Numbered from the stretch's first letter, positions 26,700 through 35,961 are shown. The stretch is 64,000 bases of DNA from Clostridium sp. KNHs205 (GCF_000702945.1 NZ_JNLE01000005.1:1364001-1428000), one strand, 5' to 3'. Numbers and translations are program-made. Notes: generated by a model not told the origin, from the letters alone.

Positions 26700-27335
26700 A
26701 TGGATAAAAAGACCAAAATTACAAATCCCAGATACCAGCAGATTGCCATGGATATTGCATCTAAAATAGCTGACGGGCAATACAAGGTGGGTGATAAAAT
26801 ATATGCAAGATCTTCTCTTGCAAGCCAGTATGGCGTTTCCTCCGAAACCGCAAGAAGAGCAATCTTAATCCTCTCAGACCTGGATATTGTTGATGCTACA
26901 AAAGGAAGCGGTGTTTTTATTAAATCCTTTGAAAATGCATTAAAATTTGTGAAGCAATATACAGAAATAGAGACCATTCAAACCTTAAAAAATGAGATTA
27001 TGGATAGCGTTCAAAGGCAGTCAGCAGAGCTTAACTATTTTAACGATTGCCTGACGAAACTGATTGACTACACTGACCGTTTTCGTTCCACAAACCCCTT
27101 TATTCCTTATGAAATTGAAATTAATCACAAAACACCATATCTTAATCAGTCCGTACAGGATGTTAACTTCTGGCACAACACCAGTGCTACCATTATAGCG
27201 ATTAAAAGAAATGATGCGCTTATTCTTTCCCCAGGACCTTATGTATCCTTCCTGGAAGGGGATATCCTTTATTTTGTAGGCGATGAGAATAGTCTGCAGC
27301 GTGTTAAATCTTTTATGTATCCTGAACTGCAATAA
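26700..27335 (+). CDS. BusR-like GntR regulator with C-terminal RCK_C (TrkA-C) domain
   Basis: 211 residues. A GntR winged helix is at about 10-75 (RYQQIAMDIASKIADGQYKVGDKI, SSLASQYGVSSETARRAILIL). A coiled linker follows, then a C-terminal TrkA-C/RCK_C domain (about 140-211; TSATIIAIKRNDALILSPGP, LEGDILYFVGDENSLQRV). This is the architecture of BusR, a c-di-AMP-responsive repressor of the osmolyte transporter BusAB in streptococci and lactococci. The adjacent genes here are just such a transporter. The ATG at 26700 has AAAGGAG 14 bases upstream, rather far; no better start is visible. Repression by c-di-AMP-bound protein is inference from homologues. Confidence 0.85.
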   Translation: MDKKTKITNPRYQQIAMDIASKIADGQYKVGDKIYARSSLASQYGVSSETARRAILILSDLDIVDATKGSGVFIKSFENALKFVKQYTEIETIQTLKNEIMDSVQRQSAELNYFNDCLTKLIDYTDRFRSTNPFIPYEIEINHKTPYLNQSVQDVNFWHNTSATIIAIKRNDALILSPGPYVSFLEGDILYFVGDENSLQRVKSFMYPELQ

Positions 27336-27550
27336 TTTATTACCTTATTATATAAATAGTAATTGAAGAAGCTTTCATTTAAAAGTATCGTCCTATTTAG
27401 TTTTAGTTCACTTTTTGATTGAGGTTTATATAAATGTAATTAACTAAATTCAATTATTTATTTTCAATTATTTTAATTATTTATTTTCAAATTATTAAAA
27501 ATCGATTATGTTAAATATAACTAAAATTATCTAAATGTAATTATCTAAAA

Positions 27551-27573
27551 GGCTGCTATCGCAGTCTTTTTTT
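27551..27573 (+). terminator. Terminator region of the BusR-like gene
   Basis: GGCTGC-TATC-GCAGTC followed by seven T. The right arm and tail (27558-27586) are repeated at 27623-27650 without the left arm. Confidence 0.7.
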
Positions 27574-27650
27574 GTTAAGTATAATCATGTGAAGGGGCAA
27601 GGCGTTGTTTAAGGCTTGTAATATCGCAGTCTTTTTTGTTAAGTATAATC

Positions 27651-28012
27651 CCATAATCAAAGTTTACTTCTTGCTCCTGGTGTGTTTGTAAACGGCTTAC
27701 ACCAGACGGGTATTTCAGTTTGCAAAGAAAGGCCTTGTTCCTTGTGATCAATGGAAGCTAAGTACAAGGAAAAGACTCAGTATACTTTAAAACTCTGATG
27801 CTCAGACCGAGGCAAGTACCAATGAACACAATACTCCTGAGTACTTTCTTATATTCTTCACTTAATTCAATAACCACTTTACACAAGCAGTACTAGTGCC
27901 AGCACTTTTGCAAATGGTATTATCCCACTTATAAGCGGTTTATAACTTAGTGTATCTTATACATATCACTCCGATCTTGTACTATTCTGTTACCTGTCTG
28001 CATAGATTAAAT
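27651..28012. other. Intergenic stretch before the osmolyte transporter
   Basis: No supported gene. It contains a hairpin with CTGGTGT and ACACCAG ends at 27678-27706 and otherwise unremarkable mixed sequence. Confidence 0.4.
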
Positions 28013-28041
28013 TTGACAAAGTAACAACTTATCTTTATAAT
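28013..28041 (+). promoter_or_regulatory. Consensus promoter of the osmolyte transporter operon
   Basis: TTGACA (28013-28018), 17-base spacer, TATAAT (28036-28041): a perfect sigma-A promoter. Confidence 0.9.
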
Positions 28042-28088
28042 TGGATTGTCACTATAGTAACAACTTGTATTTATTGTTGTGTTGTCAC
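28021..28088 (+). promoter_or_regulatory. Two tandem 32-bp BusR-type operator candidates
   Basis: Site 1 (28021-28052) and site 2 (28057-28088) each begin GTAACAACTT and end ATTGTCAC or GTTGTCAC, giving inverted GTAACAA/TTGTCAC arms at the same 32-bp length. The repeat period is 36 bases. Site 1 covers the spacer and -10 box. Such paired sites suit the tetrameric BusR protein. Confidence 0.7.
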
Positions 28089-28112
28089 TTGTCGTAAAAG
28101 GGAGGTAAAGAA

Positions 28113-29246
28113 GTGATAGTATTTGAAAATGTTACAAAAAGTTTTAAGGAGCACCAGGTTTTAAGCAACATAAGCTTTCAGATCAAAAAAGGCGATCTGG
28201 TTGCCTTTATCGGGGAAAGCGGCTGCGGAAAAACTACTACTTTAAAGATGATCAATCGTTTAGTAAAGCCTACAAGCGGACGTATCCTTATTAACGGCGA
28301 CAGTATAGAAACCAAAGATATCATAGAATTAAGAAGAAGTATGGGTTATGTTATCCAGCAGACCGGTCTGTTCCCCCATATGACAGTTAAAGAAAATATA
28401 GAAATCATTCCCCGTTCTGAGAAAAGGGACCTGGCACAAATTAATAAAAAGACACTTGAATTGATGGAAATGGTAGGTTTAGACCCGGAAGAATTCTCTG
28501 ACCGCTATCCAACAGAACTAAGCGGCGGCCAGCAGCAAAGGGTTGGAGTTGCACGAGCATTTGCAACAGACCCTGAGATAATCTTAATGGATGAACCCTT
28601 TTCTGCATTGGATCCAATCACAAGATCAGGCCTTCAGGATGAGGTTCTTAATTTACAGTCCCAATTTAAGAAAACCATCGTTTTTGTTACTCATGATATG
28701 GATGAAGCAATTAAGATCGCCGATAAAATCTGCATTATGAAGGATGGGGTTATTCTTCAATACGACACCCCTGAAAATATACTTAAGAATCCGGCCAATG
28801 CTTTTGTCCAGGAGTTCGTGGGCAGGAACCGCATATGGACCTCTCCTGAATATATAAAAGCTTCCGATATTATGATCACAACTCCGGTTACCTGTTCTGA
28901 AACACTTCCACTGCTGCGCTGCAGGGAAAAAATGAGAACCTCTAATGTTGACAGTCTTATGGTGACTGATAAAAGCCGCAGGCTTCTGGGGATCATAAGT
29001 GCCAAACAGGTTCAATCCCTTTCCGATCTAAGCCTTGAAGCCCGCTCCATTATGGGTACGGATGTCTTAAAAGTATCCCCTGACAACAATATTATTGATA
29101 TCTTAAAAATAATTGAAGAAAATCAGGTATCCGGTATTCCGGTTACAAGTGATGACGGCATCTTATTGGGTCTTATAACTAAGAGCAGTCTTGTTACCAC
29201 TCTCAGCCAGCAATATATCGATACCCAGGAGGTGATTTTCTCATGA
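28113..29246 (+). CDS. Quaternary amine ABC transporter ATPase (OpuCA-like)
   Basis: 377 residues. Walker A is GESGCGKTT (34-42), the signature LSGGQ is at 136-140 and Walker B ILMDEP at 157-162. The ATPase domain is followed by two CBS motifs (about 250-370; MRTSNVDSLMVTDKSRRLLG and IIEENQVSGIPVTSDDGILLG). CBS domains in this family sense ionic strength or c-di-AMP. The start is GTG at 28113 with GGGAGGT 6 bases upstream. The stop overlaps the next start (ATGA). It powers uptake of osmolytes such as glycine betaine, carnitine or choline. Confidence 0.93.
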   Translation: MIVFENVTKSFKEHQVLSNISFQIKKGDLVAFIGESGCGKTTTLKMINRLVKPTSGRILINGDSIETKDIIELRRSMGYVIQQTGLFPHMTVKENIEIIPRSEKRDLAQINKKTLELMEMVGLDPEEFSDRYPTELSGGQQQRVGVARAFATDPEIILMDEPFSALDPITRSGLQDEVLNLQSQFKKTIVFVTHDMDEAIKIADKICIMKDGVILQYDTPENILKNPANAFVQEFVGRNRIWTSPEYIKASDIMITTPVTCSETLPLLRCREKMRTSNVDSLMVTDKSRRLLGIISAKQVQSLSDLSLEARSIMGTDVLKVSPDNNIIDILKIIEENQVSGIPVTSDDGILLGLITKSSLVTTLSQQYIDTQEVIFS

Positions 29247-30817
29247 TGGATTTTTTCAATTATTTAATTCAAAACAACGCACAGATTCTTTCTTTGACGC
29301 TGGAACACATTCAATTAACGGCTATAGCCGTAGGCCTGGCTATCCTCCTTGGTGTTCCTCTGGGTATTTTGATCAGCTATGTGAATAAGCTTAATAAACC
29401 GGTGCTCGCAGTTGCTAATATTATTCAGGCGGTTCCCAGTATGGCGTTACTTGGGTTTGCAATCCCCTTCTTAGGAATTGGAACCCTGCCGGCTGTAGTA
29501 ATGGTTATACTCTATTCGCTGCTTCCTATTATTAAAAATACGTTTACGGGTATAAAGAATATAAATCCTCAGACCATTGAGGCAGCCAGAGGCATAGGGC
29601 TTACGAAAACCCAGATACTGTTTAAAGTTCAAATACCCCTTGCACTGCCTGTTATCATGACCGGTGTCAGAATTTCAGCCGTTACTGCCGTTGGCCTTAT
29701 GACTATGGCGGCATTTATCGGTGCCGGCGGCTTAGGCTTTCTGGTATTCTCCGGAATACGTACTGTTAACAATTTTCAGATCTTAGCGGGTGCTATTCCT
29801 GCATGTATACTGGCCCTGTTGGTTGACTTTCTTATCGGCATCGTGGAAAAGCTGGTTACTCCTGTCAGTCTTCAGATTACCGGAGCCTCAAAAGAAAAAC
29901 AGTTAAGAGCAAGAAAGCTCCAGAAAAGAATTATTGCTGCCACAAGCCTTTTACTGGTATTTATTCTGGGCTATACCGGAATAGCAAATCATATCTCCTC
30001 TGATAAAGTCATTCGAATCGGCAGCAAGGACTTTACAGAGCAGCATATATTAGCCCATATGTTTTCCGATTTGATAGAAGCCAGAACGGATATAACAGTA
30101 GATAGAAAAATTAATTTAGGCGGCACTCAGGTTTGTTTTTCTGCCTTAAGATCCGGTGATATCGATCTTTATTTTGATTACAGCGGTACTGCTTATGGAG
30201 ATACGCTTAATTATCCTCCTATCTCAGATATGGAGGAAGTCTATACTACCGTAAAAAATGATTTCAAAAATTTATATGGCATTGACGTTCTAAAGCAATT
30301 TGCCTTTAATAACACTTATGTATTGGCTGTTACACAAGAGACTGCCGCTGCTTATGGTTTAAACAGTATCAGTGACCTGGCTAAAGTCGGCAGCAGCTTA
30401 AAGGCTGGTACAACCCTTGAATTTTTGAACCGTACAGATGGAATACCGGGACTTACTGAGTTTTATAATTTTAAGTTTAAGAATACTGTTGGTTTAGATG
30501 GCTCTCCCAGATATGTTGCCTTAATGAATCAGGAAACAGATGTTGTGGATGCTTTCTCAACAGACGGATTACTTAAGAAATTTGAATTGGTTACATTAGA
30601 AGATGATAAGAACTTCTTTCCGCCTTATTATGCAATCCCTTTAATACGGGAAGATGTAGCAGATGAATATCCGGAAATAATTCCTGTTATAGAAGAGTTG
30701 GGTGATGTGCTTACAGATGATGTTATGGCTGAATTGAATTATAAAGTAGATGAACTTCAAATGGAACCAGCTGCAGTTGCTCACGACTTTCTGGTAGATA
30801 ATTCCTTTATAAAATAA
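29243..30817 (+). CDS. Osmolyte ABC transporter permease fused to binding protein (BusB/OpuF type)
   Basis: 524 residues. The N-terminal 215 residues form a permease with about six helices and a typical EAA loop (TIEAARGIGLTKTQILFKVQIPLALP). A membrane helix at about 228-246 leads to a substrate-binding domain outside the cell (about 255-524), starting RIGSKDFTEQHILAHMFSDL and continuing GGTQVCFSALRSGDIDLYFDYSGTAYGD. This domain is of the OpuCC/OpuBC class that binds quaternary ammonium compounds. Fusion of permease and receptor is known in OpuABC, BusB and OpuF. With the upstream ATPase it forms a complete two-gene importer. Confidence 0.92.
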   Translation: MMDFFNYLIQNNAQILSLTLEHIQLTAIAVGLAILLGVPLGILISYVNKLNKPVLAVANIIQAVPSMALLGFAIPFLGIGTLPAVVMVILYSLLPIIKNTFTGIKNINPQTIEAARGIGLTKTQILFKVQIPLALPVIMTGVRISAVTAVGLMTMAAFIGAGGLGFLVFSGIRTVNNFQILAGAIPACILALLVDFLIGIVEKLVTPVSLQITGASKEKQLRARKLQKRIIAATSLLLVFILGYTGIANHISSDKVIRIGSKDFTEQHILAHMFSDLIEARTDITVDRKINLGGTQVCFSALRSGDIDLYFDYSGTAYGDTLNYPPISDMEEVYTTVKNDFKNLYGIDVLKQFAFNNTYVLAVTQETAAAYGLNSISDLAKVGSSLKAGTTLEFLNRTDGIPGLTEFYNFKFKNTVGLDGSPRYVALMNQETDVVDAFSTDGLLKKFELVTLEDDKNFFPPYYAIPLIREDVADEYPEIIPVIEELGDVLTDDVMAELNYKVDELQMEPAAVAHDFLVDNSFIK

Positions 30818-30864
30818 ATAATACAATTGTAAATACGCTTTGTTGATATATTCGTACAGGCAGA

Positions 30865-31067
30865 TTCCACAAAACAGGAAAGTATGAATGTGCCTATGGA
30901 ACGTATTAGAAGTACATCCTTTTCTCTGGATATTTCGTGCCATATTATAACGGATTGCTTGAGTGCAGCAAGTTGTCGTTTTATATTATGTTAAGCACAA
31001 AATATTCAGAGAATCAGAACTTCTCTTATAATTGGAATTGAAGCATGAGTTTATCAGGTTTGTGTAG
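30865..31067. repeat. Long palindromic element, family P1 copy 2 (diverged, inverted)
   Basis: Matches the reverse complement of the element at 24106-24319 along most of its length. Shared phrases include GTGCCTATGGAA, GTATTAGAAGT, TTTTCTCTGGA, TATTATAA, TGAGTGCAGCAAGTTGTC (versus TGAGCGCAGCGAGTTATC), GCACAAAAT and GAAGCATGAGTTT. The arms are less perfect than in copy 1. It fills the gap between the transporter and nfo. Confidence 0.75.
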
Positions 31068-31084
31068 CTAATTGATTTGTGTAG

Positions 31085-31918
31085 CTAATTAATTCTAGCT
31101 TTCTTTAGCAGTTCTATCTCTTTTCTATGCCCCTCCAGTTCTGTTGGTGTTTCCAGGATAAATATCAAATCTCTCAGCTTTGAATGGTTAATAATAGAGG
31201 TAATGGTTTCAACTCCAAGGATTCCGTCTCCGATGGTTACATGCCTGTCTTTGTGGCTTCCCAGGGCATCCATGGTATCATTTAAGTGAAAAGCCCTCAG
31301 GTACTTTAGACCAATTATACGGTCAAATTCCTGAAGAACTCCTTCCAGGTTATTTACCAGGTCGTATCCGGCATTCCATAGATGGCAGGCATCCATACAG
31401 ACGCCAATACTTTCCTTCACCTCTACAAGCTCCATCACCGCTTTGATTTCTTCAAAGCTTCTACCCATCTCACTGCCCTTACCGGCCATGGTTTCCAATA
31501 AAACTGTTGTATGCATTCCTTCAAACATTACCTTATTAAGCATAAGAGCAATCTGTTCTATTGCAACTCCGCTCTCCTGCCCCAGGCAGCTTCCCGGATG
31601 CAGATTATAAAAGTTTCCCGGAAAGAACTCCATCCTGCTGATATCCTCTTCAAACATCTGAGCTGACAATTCTCTTAAATGGGCATCCTTAGAGCAGGCA
31701 TTAAGGGTATAGGGGGCATGTGCCATTATCCTGGCAAAATTATTTTCCTGAAGTAGCTCCCTGAATTTATTCATGTCCTTATAATCTGCCGCCTTTGCTT
31801 TGGCTCCTCTTGGATTCCTGGCAAAGAACTGCAAGGTGTTGGCACCTATTAAAAGAGCATCCTTTCCCATTCGTTCGTAACCTTTGGCTACGGATAAGTG
31901 TGTGCCGATATTAAGCAT
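31085..31918 (-). CDS. nfo: Endonuclease IV (AP endonuclease)
   Basis: 277 residues, the usual length, with the xylose-isomerase-like barrel of Nfo. Metal ligands lie in the expected motifs: NIGTHLSVAKG, AHAPYTLNACS, FFPGNFYNLHPGSC, VLLETMAGKGSEMG, VCMDACHLWNAGYD, FHLNDTMDALGSHKDRH and FILETPTE. It cuts DNA 5' to abasic sites in base excision repair. The ATG at 31918 has only a weak ribosome site. It appears to be transcribed alone; a P1 palindrome lies directly behind the stop. Confidence 0.96.
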   Translation of the reverse strand: MLNIGTHLSVAKGYERMGKDALLIGANTLQFFARNPRGAKAKAADYKDMNKFRELLQENNFARIMAHAPYTLNACSKDAHLRELSAQMFEEDISRMEFFPGNFYNLHPGSCLGQESGVAIEQIALMLNKVMFEGMHTTVLLETMAGKGSEMGRSFEEIKAVMELVEVKESIGVCMDACHLWNAGYDLVNNLEGVLQEFDRIIGLKYLRAFHLNDTMDALGSHKDRHVTIGDGILGVETITSIINHSKLRDLIFILETPTELEGHRKEIELLKKARIN

Positions 31919-32064
31919 TTGAGTACCATAACCTACCGTATAACGGTATCCTTTCCTTGTATATCAGGTTAAGCTAATATAATAGTTATAAATGATTTTC
32001 TTTTTAGAGTATCCGTTTTTTCCATTATTCTATACTTATTTATTGAAGCACATATCTTCTGCTT

Positions 32065-32388
32065 TTCTTTAACAGATAGCTATTCTTTTTCTGATATCTA
32101 TCCTTTTACAGATATCTATTCTTTTGCAAATACTATTCATTTTTAGATATCATTCTTTTGAAGATATCTATTCTTTTTCAGATATCTATTCTTTTGAAGA
32201 TATCTATTCTTTTTCAGATATTATTCTTTGGCAGATATCTATTCTTTTGTAGACATCTATTCTTTTGTAGACATCTATTCTTTTGCAAATACTATTCTTT
32301 TGCAAATACTATTCTTTTTCTGATATCTATTCTTTGGCAGATAGCTATTTTATAGCAAATAGCAATTCTTTTGCAGACATCTATTCTA
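32065..32388. repeat. Degenerate 18-bp tandem repeat, about 18 copies
   Basis: The unit is close to TTCTTTTGCAGATATCTA, with 17- and 18-base versions. Some neighbouring units are identical. An in-frame reading exists (32158-32355, +) but it has no ribosome site and merely reflects the repeat. It lies between nfo and phzF. Confidence 0.9.
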
Positions 32389-32453
32389 TAGCTAGCTTAT
32401 TTAGCAGTTAGCTTTAATTAGTAATTTTAGCAATGAATAAAATCAAATTTATT

Positions 32454-33350
32454 TTAACTTTCGACTTGTAGTTCGAATTCTTTCACATACACAGCTGTGC
32501 CAAGAATCTCAACTTCATAATCAGCAGGGACTTTGGTAACTCGGACAATTACCCTTCCATCTTTTCCAACTTCCTGTCCTTGTTCTATAGTCAGAGTCAA
32601 CGTTTTATCAAAATCTTTCTTTATGTATGTTGCATAAAATGCTCCCATAACCCCAGACGCTGTCCCTGTTACCGGATCTTCCACGGTGCCGGAATAGGGA
32701 GAGGAAAAATGTCTTGCATGCATGTCTGCCTCTGTATCATATGTTTCAAAACAAAAGGGATGAACAGAAGTCTTGGGTTTTTCGGTTAATACAGCCGGAA
32801 ATATATTATTCTGAGGTTTCATTTTCAGAAAGGCTTCCAACTTCTTTATGGGGACCAGTAAAGTCCAGGTTCCCGTACTCCCATATAAAACAGGTAAATC
32901 TGCTGCAAGGTCATCCACCGTTAATCCTAAAGAAGCTGCCAGCGCCTCCCTGGAGCCTTCAAAGGGCAGAAATTCCGGTTTTGCCTGCTTCATCGTTATA
33001 GTTATCCCATTAGCTGTATCAGTTATTTTAACAGGCAGGATACCTGCTCTCGTCTCAATGGCAAGGTCCTTCTGATTGCCTAATATCCCTTGTGTCTTTA
33101 AGGCATAGATGGTTGCCATTGTAGCATGTCCGCATAGGTTCATTTCATGTCCCGGCGTAAAAAATCGGATTTTCAGGTCAGCCCTGGCAGATTGCACCAC
33201 AAAGGCTGTCTCATTAAAACCTACCTGCAGAGCTATCTGCTGCATTTCTTTTTCCGAAAGCTCATCACCTGATAATACGACACCTGCCGGATTTCCTTTT
33301 CCGGGTGTAGTGCTGAAAGCATCGTAATGATATACTTTTACTGATTTCAT
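32454..33350 (-). CDS. PhzF family isomerase/epimerase-like protein
   Basis: 298 residues with the PhzF signature: VYHYDAFSTTPGKGNPAGVVL at the start, GFNETAFV holding the catalytic Glu, FFTPGHEMNLCGHATMATIYAL, and GTVEDPVTGTASGVMGAFYA in the second half. The fold is two diaminopimelate-epimerase-like halves. PhzF itself isomerises a phenazine precursor; most homologues are uncharacterised and no phenazine genes are present, so the substrate is unknown. The ATG at 33350 has a weak GGGTATAA site. It is transcribed alone. Confidence 0.92.
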   Translation of the reverse strand: MKSVKVYHYDAFSTTPGKGNPAGVVLSGDELSEKEMQQIALQVGFNETAFVVQSARADLKIRFFTPGHEMNLCGHATMATIYALKTQGILGNQKDLAIETRAGILPVKITDTANGITITMKQAKPEFLPFEGSREALAASLGLTVDDLAADLPVLYGSTGTWTLLVPIKKLEAFLKMKPQNNIFPAVLTEKPKTSVHPFCFETYDTEADMHARHFSSPYSGTVEDPVTGTASGVMGAFYATYIKKDFDKTLTLTIEQGQEVGKDGRVIVRVTKVPADYEVEILGTAVYVKEFELQVES

Positions 33351-33485
33351 TATTTATACCCATTGCATATCCCAGGCTGGCCTGTGATACTGCCACAAAT
33401 AATAAGGAGTGAGAGTCCTGGCGTGACATCCTTTCAATTTATTATTTCTTTCACTCTTTCATTTTACATCAGCTTAATGTATAGC

Positions 33486-33521
33486 AAGATGTCAGGTAAA
33501 CCTCTGTTCACCTGACATCTT
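33486..33521 (-). terminator. Hairpin at the end of thrS
   Basis: 12-bp perfect arms AAGATGTCAGGT and complement, 16 bases behind the stop codon. No T tract, so termination strength is uncertain. Confidence 0.55.
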
Positions 33522-33536
33522 AAGAATTATATGAAA

Positions 33537-35495
33537 TTAAGCCTGCTGCTCTACTTCAATTTTTCTGATTTCTTTTCTTCTGATTTCCTTGCAGATAGCA
33601 TCTACAAACACAGAAAGCTCTTTCTGACCTTCGTCACCCAGGTAACGGCTTCTTACGGATACAAGGCCTTCCTCTTCTTCCTTCTGTCCTACCACCAAAA
33701 GATAAGGAACACGTTCCAGTCTTGCTTCACGAATCTTGTAACCGATTTTCTCCGCACGTTCATCTACACTGCAGCGGATATCATTCTCTTTCAGCTCTGA
33801 CTCTACTTTCTTGGCATAGTCATGATATTTCTCGGAAATTGGAAGCACTCTCACCTGCTCAGGACACAGCCAGGTAGGGAACTGACCTGCATATTTCTCA
33901 ATCAGCCATGCCAGCGTTCTTTCATAGCAGCCAATGCTGGTTCTGTGAATGATATAAGGACGTTTCTTCTCACCGTTCTGGTCGATATAGTACATATCAA
34001 ACTGTTCTGCAATTAATGCATCCCACTGAATGGTAATCATAGTATCTTCTTTACCATATACGTTCTTAGCCTGTATATCTACCTTAGGGCCATAGAAAGC
34101 AGCTTCTCCTTCTTCCTCCGTAAAAGGGATCTCAAGATCATTTAAAACCTGACGGATTCTTCCCTGTGTCTCCTCCCAGACTTCTGCTGTACCAATATAT
34201 TTCTCTTTGTTGTTGGGATCCCATTTGCTGAGACGATAAGTTACGTCCTCCGCAAGTCCGAGTGTGGTCAGGCAATATCTTGCAAGGTCAAGGCAGCCCT
34301 TGAATTCTTCATCCATCTGATCAGGTCTTACCACTAAATGACCTTCTGATATAGTAAACTGGCGTACACGGGTTAAGCCATGCATCTCACCGGAATCCTC
34401 GTTACGGAAAAGGGTTGAAGTCTCACCTAAACGGATAGGAAGATCACGGTAAGATCTCTGTTCGGATTTATATACATAATACTGGAAGGGGCAGGTCATA
34501 GGACGAAGTGCATACACTTCCTTATCCTTCTCTTCGTCTCCTAATACGAACATTCCTTCTTTGTAATGATCCCAGTGGCCGGAAATTTTATAGAGGTCGC
34601 TTTTTGCCATAAAAGGAGTCTTTGTTCTTACATAACCTCTTTTTTCCTCTTCATCTTCAATCCATCTCTGCATTGTCTGCATGATCTTAACACCGTTTGG
34701 CATGATAAGAGGAAGTCCCTGTCCGATTACATCAACTGTTGTAAATAATCCCATTTCACGGCCTAGTTTGTTGTGGTCACGTTTCTTAATATCTTCCAGA
34801 TGAACAAGGTAAGCATCCAGATCTGCATTCTTTGAAAAAGCAGTACCATATACCCTGGTTAACATCTTGTTCTTTTCAGAACCTCTCCAGTAAGCACCGG
34901 AGGAGGATATTAATTTTATTGCCTTAATACCTTTTGTGCTCATTAAGTGTGGTCCTGCACAAAGATCGGTAAACTCTCCCTGGCTGTAGAAGGAAATCTC
35001 TTCTCCTTCGGGCAGATCTTGAATCAGCTCAACCTTATAAGGCTCATTTCTTTCTTCCATAAAGCGGATAGCTTCTTCTCTGGAAAGAGTAAAGCGCTTG
35101 ATTTCCGCACCTTCTTTGATAATCTTCTTCATTTCCTTCTCTAATTCATCCAGAGCTGCTCTGTCAAAGGGCTCTACATCAAAGTCATAATAAAAACCTG
35201 TATCAATGGAGGGTCCTATTGCAAGCTTTGCGGCCGGATACAGTCTTTTAACTGCTTCTGCAAGTACATGGGAAGTAGTGTGCCTGTATGCTGCTTTTCC
35301 GCCTTCGCTGTCAAAGGTCAGGATGCTTAAGCTGCTGTCTTCTGCTACTACGGTTCTAAGGTCCACAACCTTTCCGTTAAGCTCTGCTGCACAGGCATTT
35401 CTTGCAAGTCCTTCGCTGATATCCTTTGCGATGTCTATTATTGCCATTTGATTTTCATATTCTTTTACTGATCCGTCTTTTAATGTTATCTTCAT
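33537..35495 (-). CDS. thrS: Threonyl-tRNA synthetase
   Basis: 652 residues from the ATG at 35495; an in-frame ATG at 35507 sits directly against the AAAGGA site, so the second is more likely. Domains in order: TGS (MKITLKDGSVKEYENQ), the editing domain with HTTSHVLAEAVKRLYP and DLCAGPHLMSTKGI, the class II catalytic core (motif 2 GLTRVRQFTISEGHL, motif 3 RTSIGCYERTLAWLIE) and the anticodon domain at the C-terminus. It charges tRNA-Thr with threonine. Expression is controlled by the T-box leader upstream. Confidence 0.97.
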   Translation of the reverse strand: MKITLKDGSVKEYENQMAIIDIAKDISEGLARNACAAELNGKVVDLRTVVAEDSSLSILTFDSEGGKAAYRHTTSHVLAEAVKRLYPAAKLAIGPSIDTGFYYDFDVEPFDRAALDELEKEMKKIIKEGAEIKRFTLSREEAIRFMEERNEPYKVELIQDLPEGEEISFYSQGEFTDLCAGPHLMSTKGIKAIKLISSSGAYWRGSEKNKMLTRVYGTAFSKNADLDAYLVHLEDIKKRDHNKLGREMGLFTTVDVIGQGLPLIMPNGVKIMQTMQRWIEDEEEKRGYVRTKTPFMAKSDLYKISGHWDHYKEGMFVLGDEEKDKEVYALRPMTCPFQYYVYKSEQRSYRDLPIRLGETSTLFRNEDSGEMHGLTRVRQFTISEGHLVVRPDQMDEEFKGCLDLARYCLTTLGLAEDVTYRLSKWDPNNKEKYIGTAEVWEETQGRIRQVLNDLEIPFTEEEGEAAFYGPKVDIQAKNVYGKEDTMITIQWDALIAEQFDMYYIDQNGEKKRPYIIHRTSIGCYERTLAWLIEKYAGQFPTWLCPEQVRVLPISEKYHDYAKKVESELKENDIRCSVDERAEKIGYKIREARLERVPYLLVVGQKEEEEGLVSVRSRYLGDEGQKELSVFVDAICKEIRRKEIRKIEVEQQA

Positions 35496-35689
35496 ACTAA
35501 TAACCATTCCTTTCTCATAGCCTGCATTCTTCTGAACACATGCTTATTTTTGCTTGAATTGCCATTCCTGAATAAACATTCCTTGATTGTTTATTCGCTG
35601 TTTCGAATTGAAGTAATCTTTACTTCTGCCGTTCCCGTTTGGGGGCGGTTTATATTACATCCTGCTGGTAAAAAGGCATCAAAAAAGCT

Positions 35690-35927
35690 CATCGCTTTCG
35701 CCTGCCTTATAGCAGCTCGAAAGGGACGAGCATATATCTCGCGGTTCCACCCTCATTGGATTGTTAAATTCCCACTTCATTAGATGATAACGGAATCACC
35801 GGGCCGGATTAGGACCACTCAGAGGTAGTTTTCGGATGTTTCCTGGCAGGATATTCTCAGCACCTCATATCCCTCTCTGTGTCATTTCGCATCTTACTCG
35901 TCTCGTCAACGTGTTTTCTTATTGATA
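35690..35927 (-). promoter_or_regulatory. T-box riboswitch of thrS
   Basis: The minus strand carries the T-box core AGGGTGGAACCGCG (35753-35740). It is followed by a terminator pairing GCTCGTCCCTTTCG (35730-35717) with CGAAAGCGATGAGC (35703-35690), with six T after it. Upstream lies a stem I region; a threonine codon ACT at 35829-35827, in a GAAAACTACCTC context, is the likely specifier. Uncharged tRNA-Thr should stabilise the antiterminator. Confidence 0.9.
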
Positions 35928-35933
35928 AACCTC

Positions 35934-35961
35934 ATTATAGCATTTCAACAATTTTTGTCAA
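35934..35961 (-). promoter_or_regulatory. Promoter of thrS
   Basis: Minus strand TTGACA (35961-35956), 16-base spacer, TATAAT (35939-35934). Confidence 0.88.

Noticed and set aside
30865..31067. Intrinsic terminator of the osmolyte transporter operon
   Set aside because: The paired region is long and imperfect without a T tract and matches the P1 element at 24106-24319, so a dispersed repeat explains it better.
32158..32355. 65-codon + frame of repeated ISILFQ-like units
   Set aside because: Produced by the 18-bp tandem repeat being a multiple of three; no ribosome site.
32065..32388. CRISPR array
   Set aside because: Units are contiguous and degenerate, with no unique spacers and no cas genes in the window.
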